The notes under the pieces are model-generated. The model saw only the letters and a list, made by a program, of their open reading frames with translations, did no database searches and was not told the origin of the DNA. This document shows, one piece after another, positions 24,860 to 39,040 of a stretch of 64,000 nt of DNA. Location: contig CM068313.1 of NCBI GenBank assembly GCA_034766995.1, forward strand, positions 29,033,325 through 29,097,324, read 5' to 3'. The stretch comes from Acanthacorydalis orientalis (lineage: Eukaryota; Arthropoda; Insecta; Megaloptera; Corydalidae). The translations under genes and the position numbers were made by a program. How positions within the stretch are numbered: position 1 is the stretch's first letter; every line of letters starts with the position of its first letter.

Positions 24860-26674
24860 GAAAGGGAGAGAGAAGAAATCAATATAAATATATCCTTCTT
24901 TTTCTTTTATTTTGATAATTTAATCTACTTAAATTGTGTAATTTCATTGGTATTTTTATATTTTGTAATAGATTTCTAATGGACTTCACATTCTGCCTAT
25001 CGGTATTTTTTTTAATGATTTTTATTATGAATATCTTTTCTGAAACATACATGTGAATTATAATTTGTACGTAAAAATTATAACTTTTCTTGATATGAAT
25101 CTTTTATAGTATATTAATATAATGCCGTTAATAACCATCTGTAATATTTTGAAGTTTATACATATTATTTTACTTAAATCTAAATATAATTTTAGCATAA
25201 ATTTTTATGTTAGCCAAATATAAAAGTGTATCTGAGGCGCCATTTTATATAAAATTTATCATCATGTATAACGCAATCTTATTTCCAGCAAGTATATGGT
25301 GTATAAGATGGCTATTTTTTGTCTCAAATTTTGCAGTATCGACCATTAACTGTACTAGACAGATGAAAAGTTATCTCATCAAGCAAACACTCGGAGCTTT
25401 CACCTGCCCCATCACATTTTACTGACAGAAGCACGTAGCTGAACCATCATAACAATGTGGAGGAAACTTGAGTTATTGTCCTAGAGCCATGTATACTCAC
25501 AACCACACTATCCTCAATTAAAATCTATAACGACATTTTATATTCGTGAAGATATTTTATTAGTATAATATGCATACATTTTCAAGCGTCTATTTGTGTA
25601 AATATAATATTAGAAAAGAAGTTGTAAAATTTAAAATATGTTGTTTCAGATCTAATGGCTGTTTTTATGTAATTAGAAGTCGGATGAAGTTAATTTTAAA
25701 TGTATTTTTTTTCTTGATTTTTGGAACAAGGTTATTCAACATATGTATTTTATATTGCATTTTATAACTAATGAATTTTAGGCTTAACACATTCATTTGA
25801 TTTACTTTTATGGTTTAAAACATTGACAGAAAAATATTTATTATTGTATTGTATCAATATTCTATTTTCTTGGTGATTTGAAATCTTAAGAATCATGATT
25901 TTTATCCGTCACAACTAATTTTGGCTCTTGAGCTATTTTTCGGTAACTTATATATAATTCTTGAGTTCGATTCGGTGAAGTTTGAATTACAATTATTTGA
26001 ACGCTTTTTTAGATATTTTAAGACCCGAAACTAATTGTGTAAGACAAAGACTCGTGTTATTTAAAAATAACATCGCCAGCATACACACCAACACAACTAT
26101 AGGTATAATAAGTATTACAATTTTCGTCCAACATTGATTAAATCAAATCAAAATTAAATCAGAATTGACCATATAATGCATTATAATTTCACAAAATTCT
26201 GTTCAATTGCTAGGTATGAAAATATATATTATTAATAAATTATAAAACAAAAGTTTATCCTTAATAAACTATATAAACTAAAACAAGTCATATAATCAAT
26301 ATTTAAATGATAGAATGTATTCTCTGATTTAAATCTATAGAAATCAAGGCGAAATACTTTAGCGTTATTTGGTATTTAATAATAATTTATTTCTATAAGA
26401 TTTAAATAGAAAAGTTCAGTTTTCAAATAATATTTGTTGTGAACGGGATCTTACCTTTTTTGTACTATTGTAATACTTGTTCAAAAATATGTTAGACGTA
26501 GTAATGAAAAATTAAAAATATTTAATTTTATAACACTCGATTGTATGCTAAAATAATCTTTTCATCAAAAGTACAGTATGGTTATAGTTTATTGTATATA
26601 ACAGACATTATAATTCGTTCTTTCCTAAAAATTTAGTGATTTTATCAGAGTTAAAATTAGAATGATTTTATATA

Positions 26675-26745
<71 letters not shown>

Positions 26746-26775
26746 CAGCGTTAAAATTATCATGTATCGAATTCC

Positions 26776-26813
<38 letters not shown>

Positions 26814-26814
26814 G

Positions 26815-26850
<36 letters not shown>

Positions 26851-27347
26851 TATACACATACACATATGTCGGTTTTTTGTATCTGTTTTTGTATTCACGT
26901 CTGTTTTTTGTATCTTGAGTATTAACACTGTTAACGAAAGATCTCAGTATATGATATTCATGAAATTTGACATTTCAGAAAAATGTAAAAGTTTGAAATT
27001 ATAATTTAAGCGAAGTGTTAGTATTGTTGTTGTTAGTATTTTAAGAAATTTCAAAATGCATAGTACGTTACCAAAATACTTTTAAAATAAGAGGGTAAAA
27101 ATATTCAATCAAAAATAAATTTGATTTAAAAATAGATTAATATAAATTATCCCCTTTTTTCTTTCTCATTATTCATGTTAATTAGTTCACAGAAACTGAT
27201 TGTGTCGTATCAACTATAAATCATTTTTAACACATTAAATACATTATTTACGCTATTTTCGCTCCCTCTTCGCCTGTATGTTTTTTTTTCGTTAAAGGAT
27301 ATAAAAGTAATTTTATTATGGATATTCAGAATACTCTCTCTCTCTTA

Positions 27348-27399
<52 letters not shown>

Positions 27400-28171
27400 G
27401 ATGTATACTTATTTCAGTATAAAATTATTCAATCGAGCAAATACATATAAGATTGATGAATAAAAAGCCTGTAATTGATTAATGAAGCAGTAAAGTGTGC
27501 GTAGTAGAAAGGAGGTTAATATATAATTAACGTTGATTTACGATTATATTCTATATTACTTAATTGAATTACACATCTCTATACGTGGTTCCGTTATAAA
27601 TCAGTAAGTCATACGTATCTTTTCTTAATGGAAAAATGTTATTCTTGTTATTTATTTCATAGTTTCAAAAATATATACTGGCCGACCCTTAAAAGCATTT
27701 ATTCATTTTTATTTAATTTGCACTGACCATTATTTGAATTATTTTCATGCTGTTATTTTTGTATGAAAAATTACAGATATTATTTATAACCGTACTTTTT
27801 TATTTTACATTTTTCTTATCTTTTATAGGAAATTGATTACGATTATTTATAAAATATACTGCCTACAATATATTTTAATTTAAAAACTTTTTAAATTACA
27901 CAGTATTAAATTATTGTACCCTCGCTTAAATTTATAGTAAATTATACAAAAAATAGATTTTTGGCTCTGTTATTAATATATTTTGATTTTCCTTTAATTA
28001 TATCACTTGATATGACTTGAAAATAACGCATTTATATTTTTCTGATATTTTTAAAATTATACGTATGATGTATTTCTTTTATAAGGGTTATTATAGTAAA
28101 GTATTCTTATATTTTTAATTTTTATTGTGATCAATTTAATATTACACACATGCTCACAATGTATGTGTAAG

Positions 28172-28224
<53 letters not shown>

Positions 28225-30360
28225 GGATGTATACATAGTTATATGGAAAGAATAAAAATTCTATGTTTTCGTTTTGTAAAGAAGATTGACGTAGTAACCT
28301 TTATGTATATTATTTAATTTAAGAATAGGAAGAAATGAATATGTTATGAAAGAACATGTTATTCTTGTAAAATTTTGACATCTTCCATATAACAAACGTC
28401 AGAAATGTTTTGTTCAACAATATGATGTTTACTACCATATATTTTTAAAATGGAAATAAGAAACATACATTTTCACAATGCTCATTGTGATGCGTAGAAA
28501 ATATATATTTAAAACACAATGCTGAATGATATGAACGAACATCATGCATTGTGCAGTGTTATAATTAAAACCCATGAATTTTTTTTATTTAAACACATAT
28601 GCACTACATTCCACTATACACTTTTTTTTTAAACTATTAAAAACCATACGTCTATTAAGAACAATGGATTGTAACTTACTTGGTTTTATCAGATTTTTCT
28701 GCAACTCTTCGTGTAAATAAATAAAAAAAACATACACCATATTTTAATAGAATGAGGTAATAAGAGGCCATTTTAGAACCAATTATTAACAATTTTTATC
28801 TGAAGATTATAAATTTTTCATCACATTTTTCTCTAATTTTTGTTCTTAATTATATAACTTTATCTATCATTATTTATTCTCTTGTTAGCAAGATCGTAAT
28901 TATTCGTTAATGATTTTAATTTAACTACAAAGTATGTACTTTGAAAAGATTTAATCCATTTAAGTATTTACATAAAGTCTTAAAAGGTTGTTTGATATTC
29001 AAACATATTATAATCAGTATTTGTCAAATTCAGGAACAAAGACTACAACCTGAGAAATTAATTTAATTAAATACAGCCTTTATATGAAATACAAAATTTT
29101 ACTGTTTAATGTAACTAATTAAAATTACTATTAATTGATTGAATTGTATTTTGGTTTTATAGTAAGCTTATAACAATTTTTCAGTCGCAAATATAGAAAA
29201 CAAGTGTAATTTTTGGGGAACATAATTACGCCTTTAATTTAAGAGAGATGTAGTCAAGTAATATCTTATGAGAATATGTATTTTTTAGAAAATAACTTTA
29301 TTTTATCGTATAGTAATTGAATGAATAATATTGTTTTATTATAACAAAATATACAAATCTATTAATGTAATTTCTTTCAGAATAATCGAAACATAATCAA
29401 AATGAGTTAGAAAAGAATTAAGTTCAAAACAATTTTATTCAAAATATTGGTTTAAATTACGAATTATATACATTTTGAAATATAAATAATGAAATATCTG
29501 AAATAGAAATATTTCAAGGGGTATCAATAATACTGAAATTTGTAATCACAAAATATATTTCTTTTAATGTTTGAGAGACATTTTTTAAATATATTATTAA
29601 TATGAACATTTTATTTGTTTGATATCTATTAGGCATACAATCTACAGAATAAAATTAAAGTGATAGTAATTAAAGTTTGTGATATACACACTCTTGTTCG
29701 AGATGTCGATATTGGGATTAATTTATAAAGATTCATTTTAGAAATTTGATTTTAAAAAGATTGCTGAGTTTGACAAATGTTTTATAGTAAATATGAAAAA
29801 ATAAATAGTAAATAAAATTTTACTTTTAGAACAGAGAGAGCATAATGGAAAAATCTAATTGATCAAACAATAATTATTCATTTTTACGATCTTGAAAAAA
29901 AAGTTATAATATGACTATTTTGTATTTTCTCTGAGTAAGATAAATACATTTCTCAGCGTTTGTATTTCTTTGCAATTATTACGAATAACTTAAAATGAGT
30001 ATTTGAAAGTTATGAAACTAAAATAAGAGAAAAATTGAAAGAAGAATTTATTAGATAATATTCGACGTAAATGTATATTTTTGTAATTTCAATATGTAAC
30101 GGCCGTCCGGAACATTGTATATGTACATATGAAATCGTTTTTTGAGTACGTTATTTGTGATGTGTTTTGTACAATTTTTACGTTTTTGAATATATTTGTA
30201 TGATAATATGAAAAAGTCCATAATTGAAAATGAAAAACAGAATAAATACATTCAAAATATAAATAAAAACATATAAAACATGTTTAAGAATATTTATGTA
30301 TCTTGAGTACGAACAAGTGGAACAAAAATGAAAAAATTGTTCACAAGTTTTAAGTTGCAA
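24780..30360. other. Non-coding DNA downstream of troponin C
   Basis: AT-rich DNA with TA tracts at about 24813-24856, 26676-26741, 26775-26866, 27349-27396 and 28165-28221. A GC-richer block at about 25210-25510 contains a 72-codon plus-strand frame (25207-25425) with no family features; it may be 3' UTR or conserved non-coding DNA. A strong minus-strand donor at about 28674-28679 (GTAAGTT) follows a short exon-like piece. Nothing else is supportable. Confidence 0.7.
26676..26866. repeat. Paired TA microsatellites
   Basis: Two TA arrays, about 66 and 92 bp, are separated by 33 bp of unique sequence. The second is interrupted by several GTATATA units. Both strands translate to Tyr-Ile runs, which explains the apparent open frames here. 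Confidence 0.95.
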
Positions 30361-30463
30361 CGAGTTAGCAGAAATGTCTGAACGTTAGTCTACCAGCATG
30401 ACACTATTCTATGACAGGCTGCCTCTAACAGGCAACCGACACGAATGCGTTTTTTTCGTTTAC

Positions 30464-30505
30464 CTGACTCAGACTCCTAAAGCTACTTGTACTGGCGCTC
30501 CGCGC
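30464..30505 (-). CDS. Candidate 42-nt internal exon, unknown gene
   Basis: Read on the minus strand, a strong acceptor (CTGTTTGTTTTACAG) precedes 42 nt, which are followed by the donor GTAAAC after CAG. The segment is an exact multiple of three and open in one phase only, encoding ARSASTSSFRSLSQ, a Ser/Arg-rich linker-like peptide. It lies in an isolated GC-richer island (30360-30560). It is in phase 0, as is the end of the candidate first exon at 53779-53865, so the two could belong to one long-intron gene. I do not recognise the protein, and chance cannot be excluded without transcripts. Confidence 0.35.
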
Positions 30506-30569
30506 CTGTAAAACAAACAGTACATGTGAAAACTTGTTCGTCTGTGCACCGTTGTGTTGCGATGTACGT

Positions 30570-31619
30570 AAATTCTATAATATATTATAATGGAATAAGT
30601 TTTGTTAAAAACATATGATATGTATTCGTTAGTGTTATGAATAAGTTTTTTTTATGTACAGCATGTAATGTAGATAACACACTGATGTGTCCTGACAAAT
30701 TAATTATCTCTTCCCTTTCGTATTTAATTCTCTTTGGGGTTAAAAAAATAAATTTAATTATCACCTTTAAAAAAATGAGGACCAGTAATGTATTTTATTA
30801 AAATATTTTATTTAATATGCTTTAAATAGAAATTTTCCAATTATCTACAAAAATATTAATATCAGTTTTGCTCCCTATTTTATAATACTTACTATGATAA
30901 AATGTTTATAGGAAATTTTCGTTTATATCACATTTTATTCTATTTTGATAGATACTTATTTCAAGGTTGAAAATATTGTATTTTAATTGAAGTCGAGTTA
31001 ATCTTTTATTTTTATTAAATTCATTAAACGATAAAGTGAAATTGTTAAAAAATGTATAATTTTGTAAAATTTGAAATTATATACTTCTTAAATTTTTTCT
31101 GAAATAATAATTATGCATTTAAAAAAATGGAAAAATTACCTATATATAGTAGATAAAAATGAATTTAACTGTTAAAATAGAATTTTTGACAATACATAAC
31201 GAAAGAGAGCTTATTTTTTGTGGTAATTATAATACATTTTGCTTTTTTTATATTGCTAATTTTGTCTTCTGAGTTCAAAATGAATTAATAGAAATGAGAA
31301 TTTTAAAAAGTTATTTGAATGTAAAATATGTTATTATTTACATAATTTAGGATATTATTTATAAAACAAATGTTACAAAAATGATATGATTTTAGCATAA
31401 ACAGTTCCGTATAAAAATGGTTCAGTTTGTATTTCTTCCTTTTCTGCAGTCTTCTTATTTATTTATTTTTATTTAATTTATCAATAAACAATTGTCTTTT
31501 CTTCAGTTTATAACTATAATTATCATAATTTTCTTAGTTTTTGATGAGCTACTGCTAGAAGAACGTGTTTCACTTTTTTCTCATTCAGGTGCTCTAGTGC
31601 TTCTTCCCCTATAAATTTC

Positions 31620-31664
<45 letters not shown>

Positions 31665-32420
31665 CATAAATTATTATAATTTAGTAAGAAAAGAATATAA
31701 TTTACTAAATAAATTTATTAAATACCAAAAGCTCTTCCCCCTATTCGCTACGCACACCGGCCCTCGGAGGGTTTCACCACCACTTTCTTCTCTCGCTTCT
31801 CAGGCTTTTAATCGGTAATGATTCGTGAAACATCGGAAATGATCGGGAATAGAAATCGTAACGGGCTATTTGTATAGTGTAACAGGGGGAGCAGCGTTAC
31901 AAGTAGGTGGTCTACACGAAAAAAAATGTGTTTTATGAAAATTTTACAATGGAATTATGTTTTATATATAGAAAAATATTTCTAATACATAAAAGGATAT
32001 AAAAGTATTTTATACTGATGAAAGTGAATTCTATAAATAAACTGAAGTGTTATTGAAACATTAAAAAAAATCTTCATAAATGAATGATATTTCTAAAGTT
32101 TTTAAATGGAGATTGATTGATTTTTTTCATATTGAGTATTTTATTGGGTTTTTAATTGGTTGAAAAAGTTTTCAATCAATTTCGGTACTTATTTGTTACG
32201 CGTTAGCAAAGTTTTATTGATTTCATTATTAATTCATTTAATTATTGCTTGTTGGTGAATGTTTGTGTATATATTTTGTATTTGATTGTATATATTTTGT
32301 AGCTTGTTTATTAATCTGTTTCATCGGTACTTTGTTTTGTTTTAATTTGTTTTATTTTAATAAATAATTTGTATAATATGCGTATATTCAGAATTATTCA
32401 AGTATTAATAAATTAATTTC

Positions 32421-32479
<59 letters not shown>

Positions 32480-33125
32480 TGATAGATATTTATTTAGTTG
32501 AATTTAATAATGATTCCCAAATCTCATAAATTGTCTAAATAAATGAATTTAACAAAAATGTCAATAATATTTTATTTATTCATCAAGAACGTTTATTTCT
32601 TTTCAAATGAATTCTCTTTTTCACTCCACAAACCATACCAAATTTTCCAATTAAAAATATTCAATAAATTATTATTGATTATTTTCAATTGTTACTTATG
32701 CACATTTCGATGGAACGGCATCAACCTTACAATGCCGAATTACCGAAAAATCTCCCTTTAAGGTGTTTAAAATTGTATTTGAATTTTCAACTCCTATTTC
32801 GTTCTAACTTTGTTTGTTTTACAAATAAATATTTGAAATTTTTTGATGGTACTTGTTCTTTATGCAATATATTACTAGAGTTTTCTATATGAATTTGTTT
32901 GTATTATGTATTCATTGTAGAATAATAACGCAATACTATGTAAGATTTATAAATATCCAACTACAAAAATCAAAAATGAATGCGGTAGATTTTGATTTTA
33001 AAACAATGAAAAAATTTTATTAGAATTAATTTTTAGAAAATTTAAAATTTGTTTTGTGTGCATGAAAAAGATATTTTTGAAATTAAGATAAATGTATTAT
33101 TAAAATATATTTAAAATATTTATTT

Positions 33126-33176
<51 letters not shown>

Positions 33177-35163
33177 AATATATATCTATACTTTAAGTAG
33201 TAAAAAGTCAATATATTTTTTTCAGTATTTTTGTTGTTTAACTTTACAAATGCAAATCAGTGAAATGTATATTTATAGCTCGGAAGATGTACTGAATAAA
33301 ATACTGTTTTATTTTTAATAAACAGATAATACCTTTTTAGTATTATAATTTATTTGTAAATAATTACATTTAGTAATTTTTATGCTTTATAATTCGCATC
33401 AATATACTTGGTGTTGTATTTTTATAGACTGTTATTGTTTTTGATTTCTATTGTTTTATCATCTTTAGGTACTATTTCGTTAAGTTATGGAAATTATTTA
33501 GAAAAAAATGTTTCTATTTCACAATATACAACAATATTTAATATTAAGTTAGTATTGAGAGATTCCAAAAAGTTTTGTTGGAATTCGAGAATGATTTTTA
33601 TCTTTTTTTTTATAAAATATTATTTTTGAAGAATGATAATTATTTTTCTGTAAGTGAACTATGAAAATAAACATATTAAAGGAATTTAACCCATTATAGA
33701 GTTCTACAACGTGTGGTTATTATTTAGTAACGTGTGTTTTGAAATTTTTGAGATAATTATTAAATGGGATAAATTATTGTTCTTTTTTGTGTAAACAATT
33801 TAATTAATTAATTAATTATATAGTTATAAAATGAAATGATATATTTTTCACTTTATATTTATATTAAGAAAAAACCTATATTGATTAAGTAAACAATTTC
33901 GTTACATAATTATACAATGAAGTGTCAGTTTTTTATTTTATATTCAGATAAAAAAATGTCTAATTACAAATGTTATATATTATAAAATATTTTATTGAAG
34001 GGAATTTATTATATTAAACAATAAAAAAAATCGCTTAAAAGAAATTGTACATTAAAATGTTTGTGTCCTTTATTCATTTTAACTGTTTCCAACAAATAAG
34101 TATATTTGAATTTAAATAATTTCTCTGTGGTTTTAAATAAGTTATGTGGTAAATCAACATTTACAGTATTTTAGTAATAATAAAAAATATTTAGTAAGTA
34201 ATAAGAAATTATACATAATATTATATATGCACAAAATCTTTCATCATTTAAAAATGCAAATTATTTTGTTTATATTTACTTGATTTATTTCAAATAATCA
34301 ATTATTCCGTGTTTTAAGAAAAATTATAAGTATTTGTTCAACGATTAAGTTTGTTTAAGGAAAATTTATCACCATTACGTATCTCATAGTCTATAGATAT
34401 ACTGTTCTATAAAGTACGTGTAGTGTTGCCAGCAAAGATTTATGTTGTAGAAGAAAACTAATCGAAAAAAACTATTACACATTAAAACAAACTCGAACAA
34501 GTCTTAAAAACTAAATTCTTTGGTAGATTTAGCACTTTAAATGAGTATGTGAAAGAAGTGTGTCACTTTTTATCAGTACTTTCAAAGTTTGTTTGGAACC
34601 AAACATAGGATTAGATATGTTAAACTTTTTAGTTCGTAAAATTATGTGTAAAGCTTTTAAATTACAAACATGGCGAAAGCTTATATTGATTATATGTTTT
34701 CAACACGTCAGCAATAAAGATAACTTTTTTATATTTATCAGGTGTATGTCTTTAATTATACATCTAATAAATAAATATAAAAAAGAAAATTTGATATAAA
34801 TGATTTTATTTAATATGAACATAAGTACTGTTCAAAAAAGAAAATTATTTCATTTGTCATAACGTGCGTATTTTTTTAACTATAATAATAATTTTTGTAA
34901 TCTGACGTCTTTAAATGTAATTGAAGATTTTCTTTGAAAGAAAAAATGAATATTGTAGCTAATTTTGCAAAGATAAAACTGAAAATTCTATTTTAAATGA
35001 GAAACAATCAATTTTTTTACTACGAATTTGAGTTTATAATAAAGTATATGTATCAGTTATTGTTTGGATTGCATAAAATATTTATGGCGTTTGCACTTCT
35101 TTCATCTTATTACTTTTTTTTATTAATAGACGTACAAACACATGCACACACACACATACACAC

Positions 35164-35203
<40 letters not shown>

Positions 35204-35660
35204 GTTCCTATTTAAGGACTTCTATTTTAAAAAAGTTTTCAGGAAAACATTATTTTAGAAATAAAACTATAACTTAAGTATTTCAATTCAGTTATAACTT
35301 TTGAAATACAAAAATTTTATAAATGTTTTATACCGAAAAATATTAAAAAGTTAATGTTTACTTTTTAAATTATGTATGTATGTACAAATGAAGTAATATC
35401 AGTTTAAAGAACAATAACTTTGTTTTTGGCGACTTTTACTAAACCTCAATATTTAATTACTGTCTATTAATTAATTAATGTTTACTTAATTTTATATATA
35501 TATATATATATATGCTCTGAGGCAATTAACGAAAATAAAAGGTAAAATATACCTTAGTTCATTATTATTTTGTATTCAACCAAACAATGGTTAAATTTAT
35601 TAAAATAGATTCAAAATAAAAATAATAAAATTAACTGAAGACGCAATTAACTAGAAGTAA
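30570..35660. other. Non-coding DNA with a GC-rich island
   Basis: AT-rich sequence with TA tracts at about 31622-31663, 32422-32477, 33127-33188 and 35147-35200 (the last preceded by CA repeats). At 31730-31910 lies a GC-rich block containing CCCTCGGAGGG (a perfect small palindrome), CGCTACGCACACC and a plus-strand pyrimidine tract ending TCGCTTCTCAG. I could not assign it to a gene or element. Other small open frames are featureless. Confidence 0.65.
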
Positions 35661-35779
35661 TTTGTTTTGCAACGTCAAATTAAAATGCTGTTATGAAACA
35701 ATATTTTATTGCAACTAGTAAAACGTAACTTCGGAGAATTTCTACTTCATATAACACGTTAAACACCTTACATACAACA

Positions 35780-35975
35780 TTATAATGATATGTCATCTTT
35801 TGGAACATTGTAGTGGCTGGCACAAACACTTTGCTGCAAATAGTATACGGTGTTGTACTTTTATAATGAAAATAGTTTGCACTCACCTTTGTTGTTAATG
35901 TTTTAACCTCAAATATATAATGCAATTCATTATTATGTGAAATCTTGAGTATAACTTGGGGAATGTAAGAATCTA
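35780..35975 (-). CDS. Candidate two-exon gene end with a 53-nt intron
   Basis: On the minus strand, 35975-35887 is open after a weak acceptor (ATATTAAAG) and encodes DSYIPQVILKISHNNE and onward to EVKTLTTK. It is followed by a perfect donor, GTGAGT. After 53 nt comes ACTATTTGCAG, then an open 17-codon segment, QSVCASHYNVPKDDISL, and a stop (35780-35833). A 53-nt intron is close to the common minimum in insects. The unspliced frame is also open for 110 codons (35680-36012), which is unusual in this AT-rich DNA, so an unspliced reading is an alternative. No family is recognised. Confidence 0.3.
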
Positions 35976-36019
35976 CTTTAATATTAATGCATGTTTTGTA
36001 GAAACAGTTCATATATATT

Positions 36020-36095
36020 CAAGATGTATGTGTTACTGTTATTCAGAATTGAATTTTTATTAACAAATGTAAGAAAATTAGTTAAGAATTGAATT

Positions 36096-36135
<40 letters not shown>

Positions 36136-36260
36136 TAATTAAATTGTTATTACTTTTTTTAATAATTAATATTAACCGGATATTTCTAATAGCAAAAATA
36201 TAAATTATCGTAAATGTTAGTAATAATAAAATATAAATATTGGTATTTCGATAAGCTATG

Positions 36261-36300
<40 letters not shown>

Positions 36301-37370
36301 TCTTATTTATATATTAGTTGATTTTCGATAATATAAATTGAATCAATCTTTTGTGAAATCAAGAATAACTAATTTTACATATGAAGAAACAAGGGATGTT
36401 AAACGATCCAAGCAAATAAGCAAAGAAAATAATTTACCATAAATGTTTCATTGACTATATAGTTGGAAAGTTTTTGCTCGTGGTAATTCAAGTAGAGAGC
36501 ACAAGATGAAAATTTCAAACGATATTTCAAATAAATTCAGCAATCTGGAAATATCTCAAGTAACTATTTGAAAAGATGGTTAGATACGTATTACTTTTTT
36601 TTGATGCAAATGATACAATTTAATTTTTCAAAAGAAATCATATTTCTCTCCATATATATATATAATTATTATTAATATTAAAGAAACTTTGTTAGTAAAA
36701 TTCAATATCTTAACGTCTATATAAATTAGTCCGTAAAGTGAAAATTAAGACAAATATAAGATATGTATTAAATGATAATTATCAATATTATATCTATAAT
36801 TATCTATAATTATCTATTTATCTTTCTGAGTTTATAAAGAATTATTTAAAATTATTTCTGAAAATATTTATATATGAAACTAATATATATATATATATAG
36901 TCAGATAATGTATCATATTTCTGGTTTAGTATGGTTTTTTTCAGTACAGGCTTTTTTTGCAAATTATATATAAGTTTGATGAATGAAATGATGTTTATAA
37001 ACTTTGGTTGATAATTTAATAATATTCGGTAGATATGTATTCAATTATAGATCTATTTTGACAAGAATGTATCGAAATAGAAGAAATTACTTTAAATTAG
37101 TGTGAATGAGCTGAAAACTTATTATTTTTTTTAACCAGATGTATACTTTTCTATTGAATACATAATTGAAAAAAGAAAATGTATTCAAATGCAGATTACA
37201 AAATAGTCTTCTTATCTTATATCAAATAAAATTCATATTTAATTATAGAATTAATTGTTAACTGTACAACAATTGAAACAATTGATCAATAACTGATCTG
37301 TATGATTGTTTCCATGCTATTTTTAATCAAGTATTAAAATTGCTTGCAGTTCAATTACACGTATTTCATT
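36020..37370. other. Non-coding DNA, possibly with a decayed coding relic
   Basis: TA tracts lie at about 36099-36132 and 36268-36300. At about 36341-36560 the plus strand in one frame reads long open runs such as TYEETRDVKRSKQISKENN and GNSSREHKMKISNDI, separated by stop codons. This could be a decayed gene or transposon, or an effect of purine-rich DNA. A 10-bp repeat (ATCTATAATT) occurs in tandem near 36790-36820. Confidence 0.4.
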
Positions 37371-37375
37371 TTCAG

Positions 37376-37492
37376 TTTGTCCATGTAGCGATACCATTAA
37401 AGGATGTTAATGTTTCTAGAGTATGTTTGGAATTCTTAGATGAATGTGTCCTTTAAATATGGAGTTATTACCGGAAGAAATTTGTGTACTGG
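37376..37492 (+). CDS. Candidate exon with possible start codon, unknown gene
   Basis: A strong acceptor (CACGTATTTCATTTTCAG) precedes this segment and CTGG/GTATGT ends it. Two readings exist. The first frame is open from the acceptor for 26 codons (FVHVAIPLKDVNVSRVCLEF and onward) to a TAA at 37454-37456. Alternatively, an ATG at 37459 in good context begins MELLPEEICVL and runs to the donor, ending in phase 1. LPEE is reminiscent of the start of F-box domains, but eleven residues are too few to assign. The ATG reading joins in frame to the microexon at 38704-38717. Confidence 0.3.
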
Positions 37493-37971
37493 GTATGTTG
37501 ACATCCAACCTTTGATATTTAATGTCTATTAAATTTTGGAAGTACATATATATATTATATATATATACATAATTTAATTACAATACATACATTCTATCAT
37601 TCGTAACGTTTCGTTGTACCGGCAATAAAACAAAGTCTTAACAAACGTTTTAATATCATATAACGGTTATACGGTGTAAGTAAATGTTACATATATGAAT
37701 ATATACGTTTTAAACATAGTTGTACAGTAGCTTGTAGTTGTGGGGTTGACTTTGATTGAGGCAAAATTTAATTTATGATTTCATGCCAGCTTCGTCATAA
37801 TTTTGGGGTTGTTTTAATTACAAACCTTATTCTCACTGTACAAATTAATAATAAAGTTTTATTATGATTAAGTCTAACTATATAATTCGACATGCAGTTA
37901 CAATAATTGATAAATTAGTGAAATATGGAACGAAATGTTTGAAAAGTTTGCCTCACAAAATATTTTTAGTA

Positions 37972-37972
37972 A

Positions 37973-38033
<61 letters not shown>

Positions 38034-38034
38034 G
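37972..38034. repeat. (TA)n microsatellite
   Basis: About 63 bp of TA with CATATA and GTATATATG interruptions. Confidence 0.9.
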
Positions 38035-38431
38035 TAATTTTGAAGTCTACTTTGAAGATAATTATTAGGTTTATTTTGTAGTTCAAAGTGAATATATTGA
38101 GTTAACTTCATAATAAAATAAAAATAACGTATACAAAATGTAAAAATAAATATTAATTTACATTAAAAAAATATATTTTATTATAGGATTAAAACATCTT
38201 ACGAATGAAACAATTTTCTTTTATAAACCTAAGTTTTTTGAAACTACTGGAAATTATATGATACTTTTTCTTATATAATATAGAATTTTCATACTTGAAT
38301 AAATTTAATTTAGTTATTATTAAATTTGTTTGAATAGGAGTCTTTTATATTACAAGAAATTTAAAAAAAAATATCTATGAAACATAATTTGGTAGAATGA
38401 ATGTATATATATATAGTTATTAGACTTCTTA

Positions 38432-38469
<38 letters not shown>

Positions 38470-38470
<1 letters not shown>

Positions 38471-38508
38471 AACTATTAACTATACACTACATACAACTAT
38501 TAACTATA
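38470..38508. repeat. 15-bp direct repeat
   Basis: CAACTATTAACTATA occurs at 38470-38484 and 38494-38508, just right of a TA tract (38433-38468). Confidence 0.8.
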
Positions 38509-38703
38509 TGTTGACTGTACATTATACACAAAGATAAAAAATACAAATATTTATTTTAAATTTAAATAACTGGAAACTACGTTTAAACAAACTTTTATTG
38601 TTCATACATAAAACTCAAACCTTCCTAAAATAATATAAAATAATTTTCTTTGTTAGAAAGCAGATAAGTTTTATCTAAAATCAGTGAGCTTCTTTCTTTT
38701 CAG

Positions 38704-38717
38704 TTGAATTAAATTCT
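38704..38717 (+). CDS. Candidate 14-nt microexon
   Basis: TTGAATTAAATTCT lies between an excellent acceptor (CTTCTTTCTTTTCAG) and a perfect donor (GTAAGTATT). It is open only with two leading bases, which is exactly the phase left by 37376-37492, giving ...CVL-VELNS and ending in phase 0. Such a tight pair of consensus sites is unusual, but some are expected by chance in 64 kb. Confidence 0.25.
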
Positions 38718-38995
38718 GTAAGTATTTTTTCTTATGAGTACAACCAACTAGTTTATATTTTATTAATATTTTAATAATAAAATGTTATAAAATAATAAAA
38801 GAATTAAATTATATCAAAGAAAGTTTTTAAATATATTTTTTTAAAAGAACGTACGACGTTAACAAAATACTTAACTTTATCTGAAAAGTTAATTTGTTAA
38901 AGTAAAATATAAGAAAGATTGAATTCCTTTAGAATATTTATTGAATTATTTAGTTAAAGATATTAGACATGTTCATACATAAATACATACATACA

Positions 38996-38998
<3 letters not shown>

Positions 38999-39038
<40 letters not shown>

Positions 39039-39040
39039 GA

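Noticed and set aside
28680..28704. Minus-strand 25-nt exon-like piece before GTAAGTT
   Set aside because: The donor is good but the acceptor is ambiguous (three possible AG sites), and the peptide is too short to judge.
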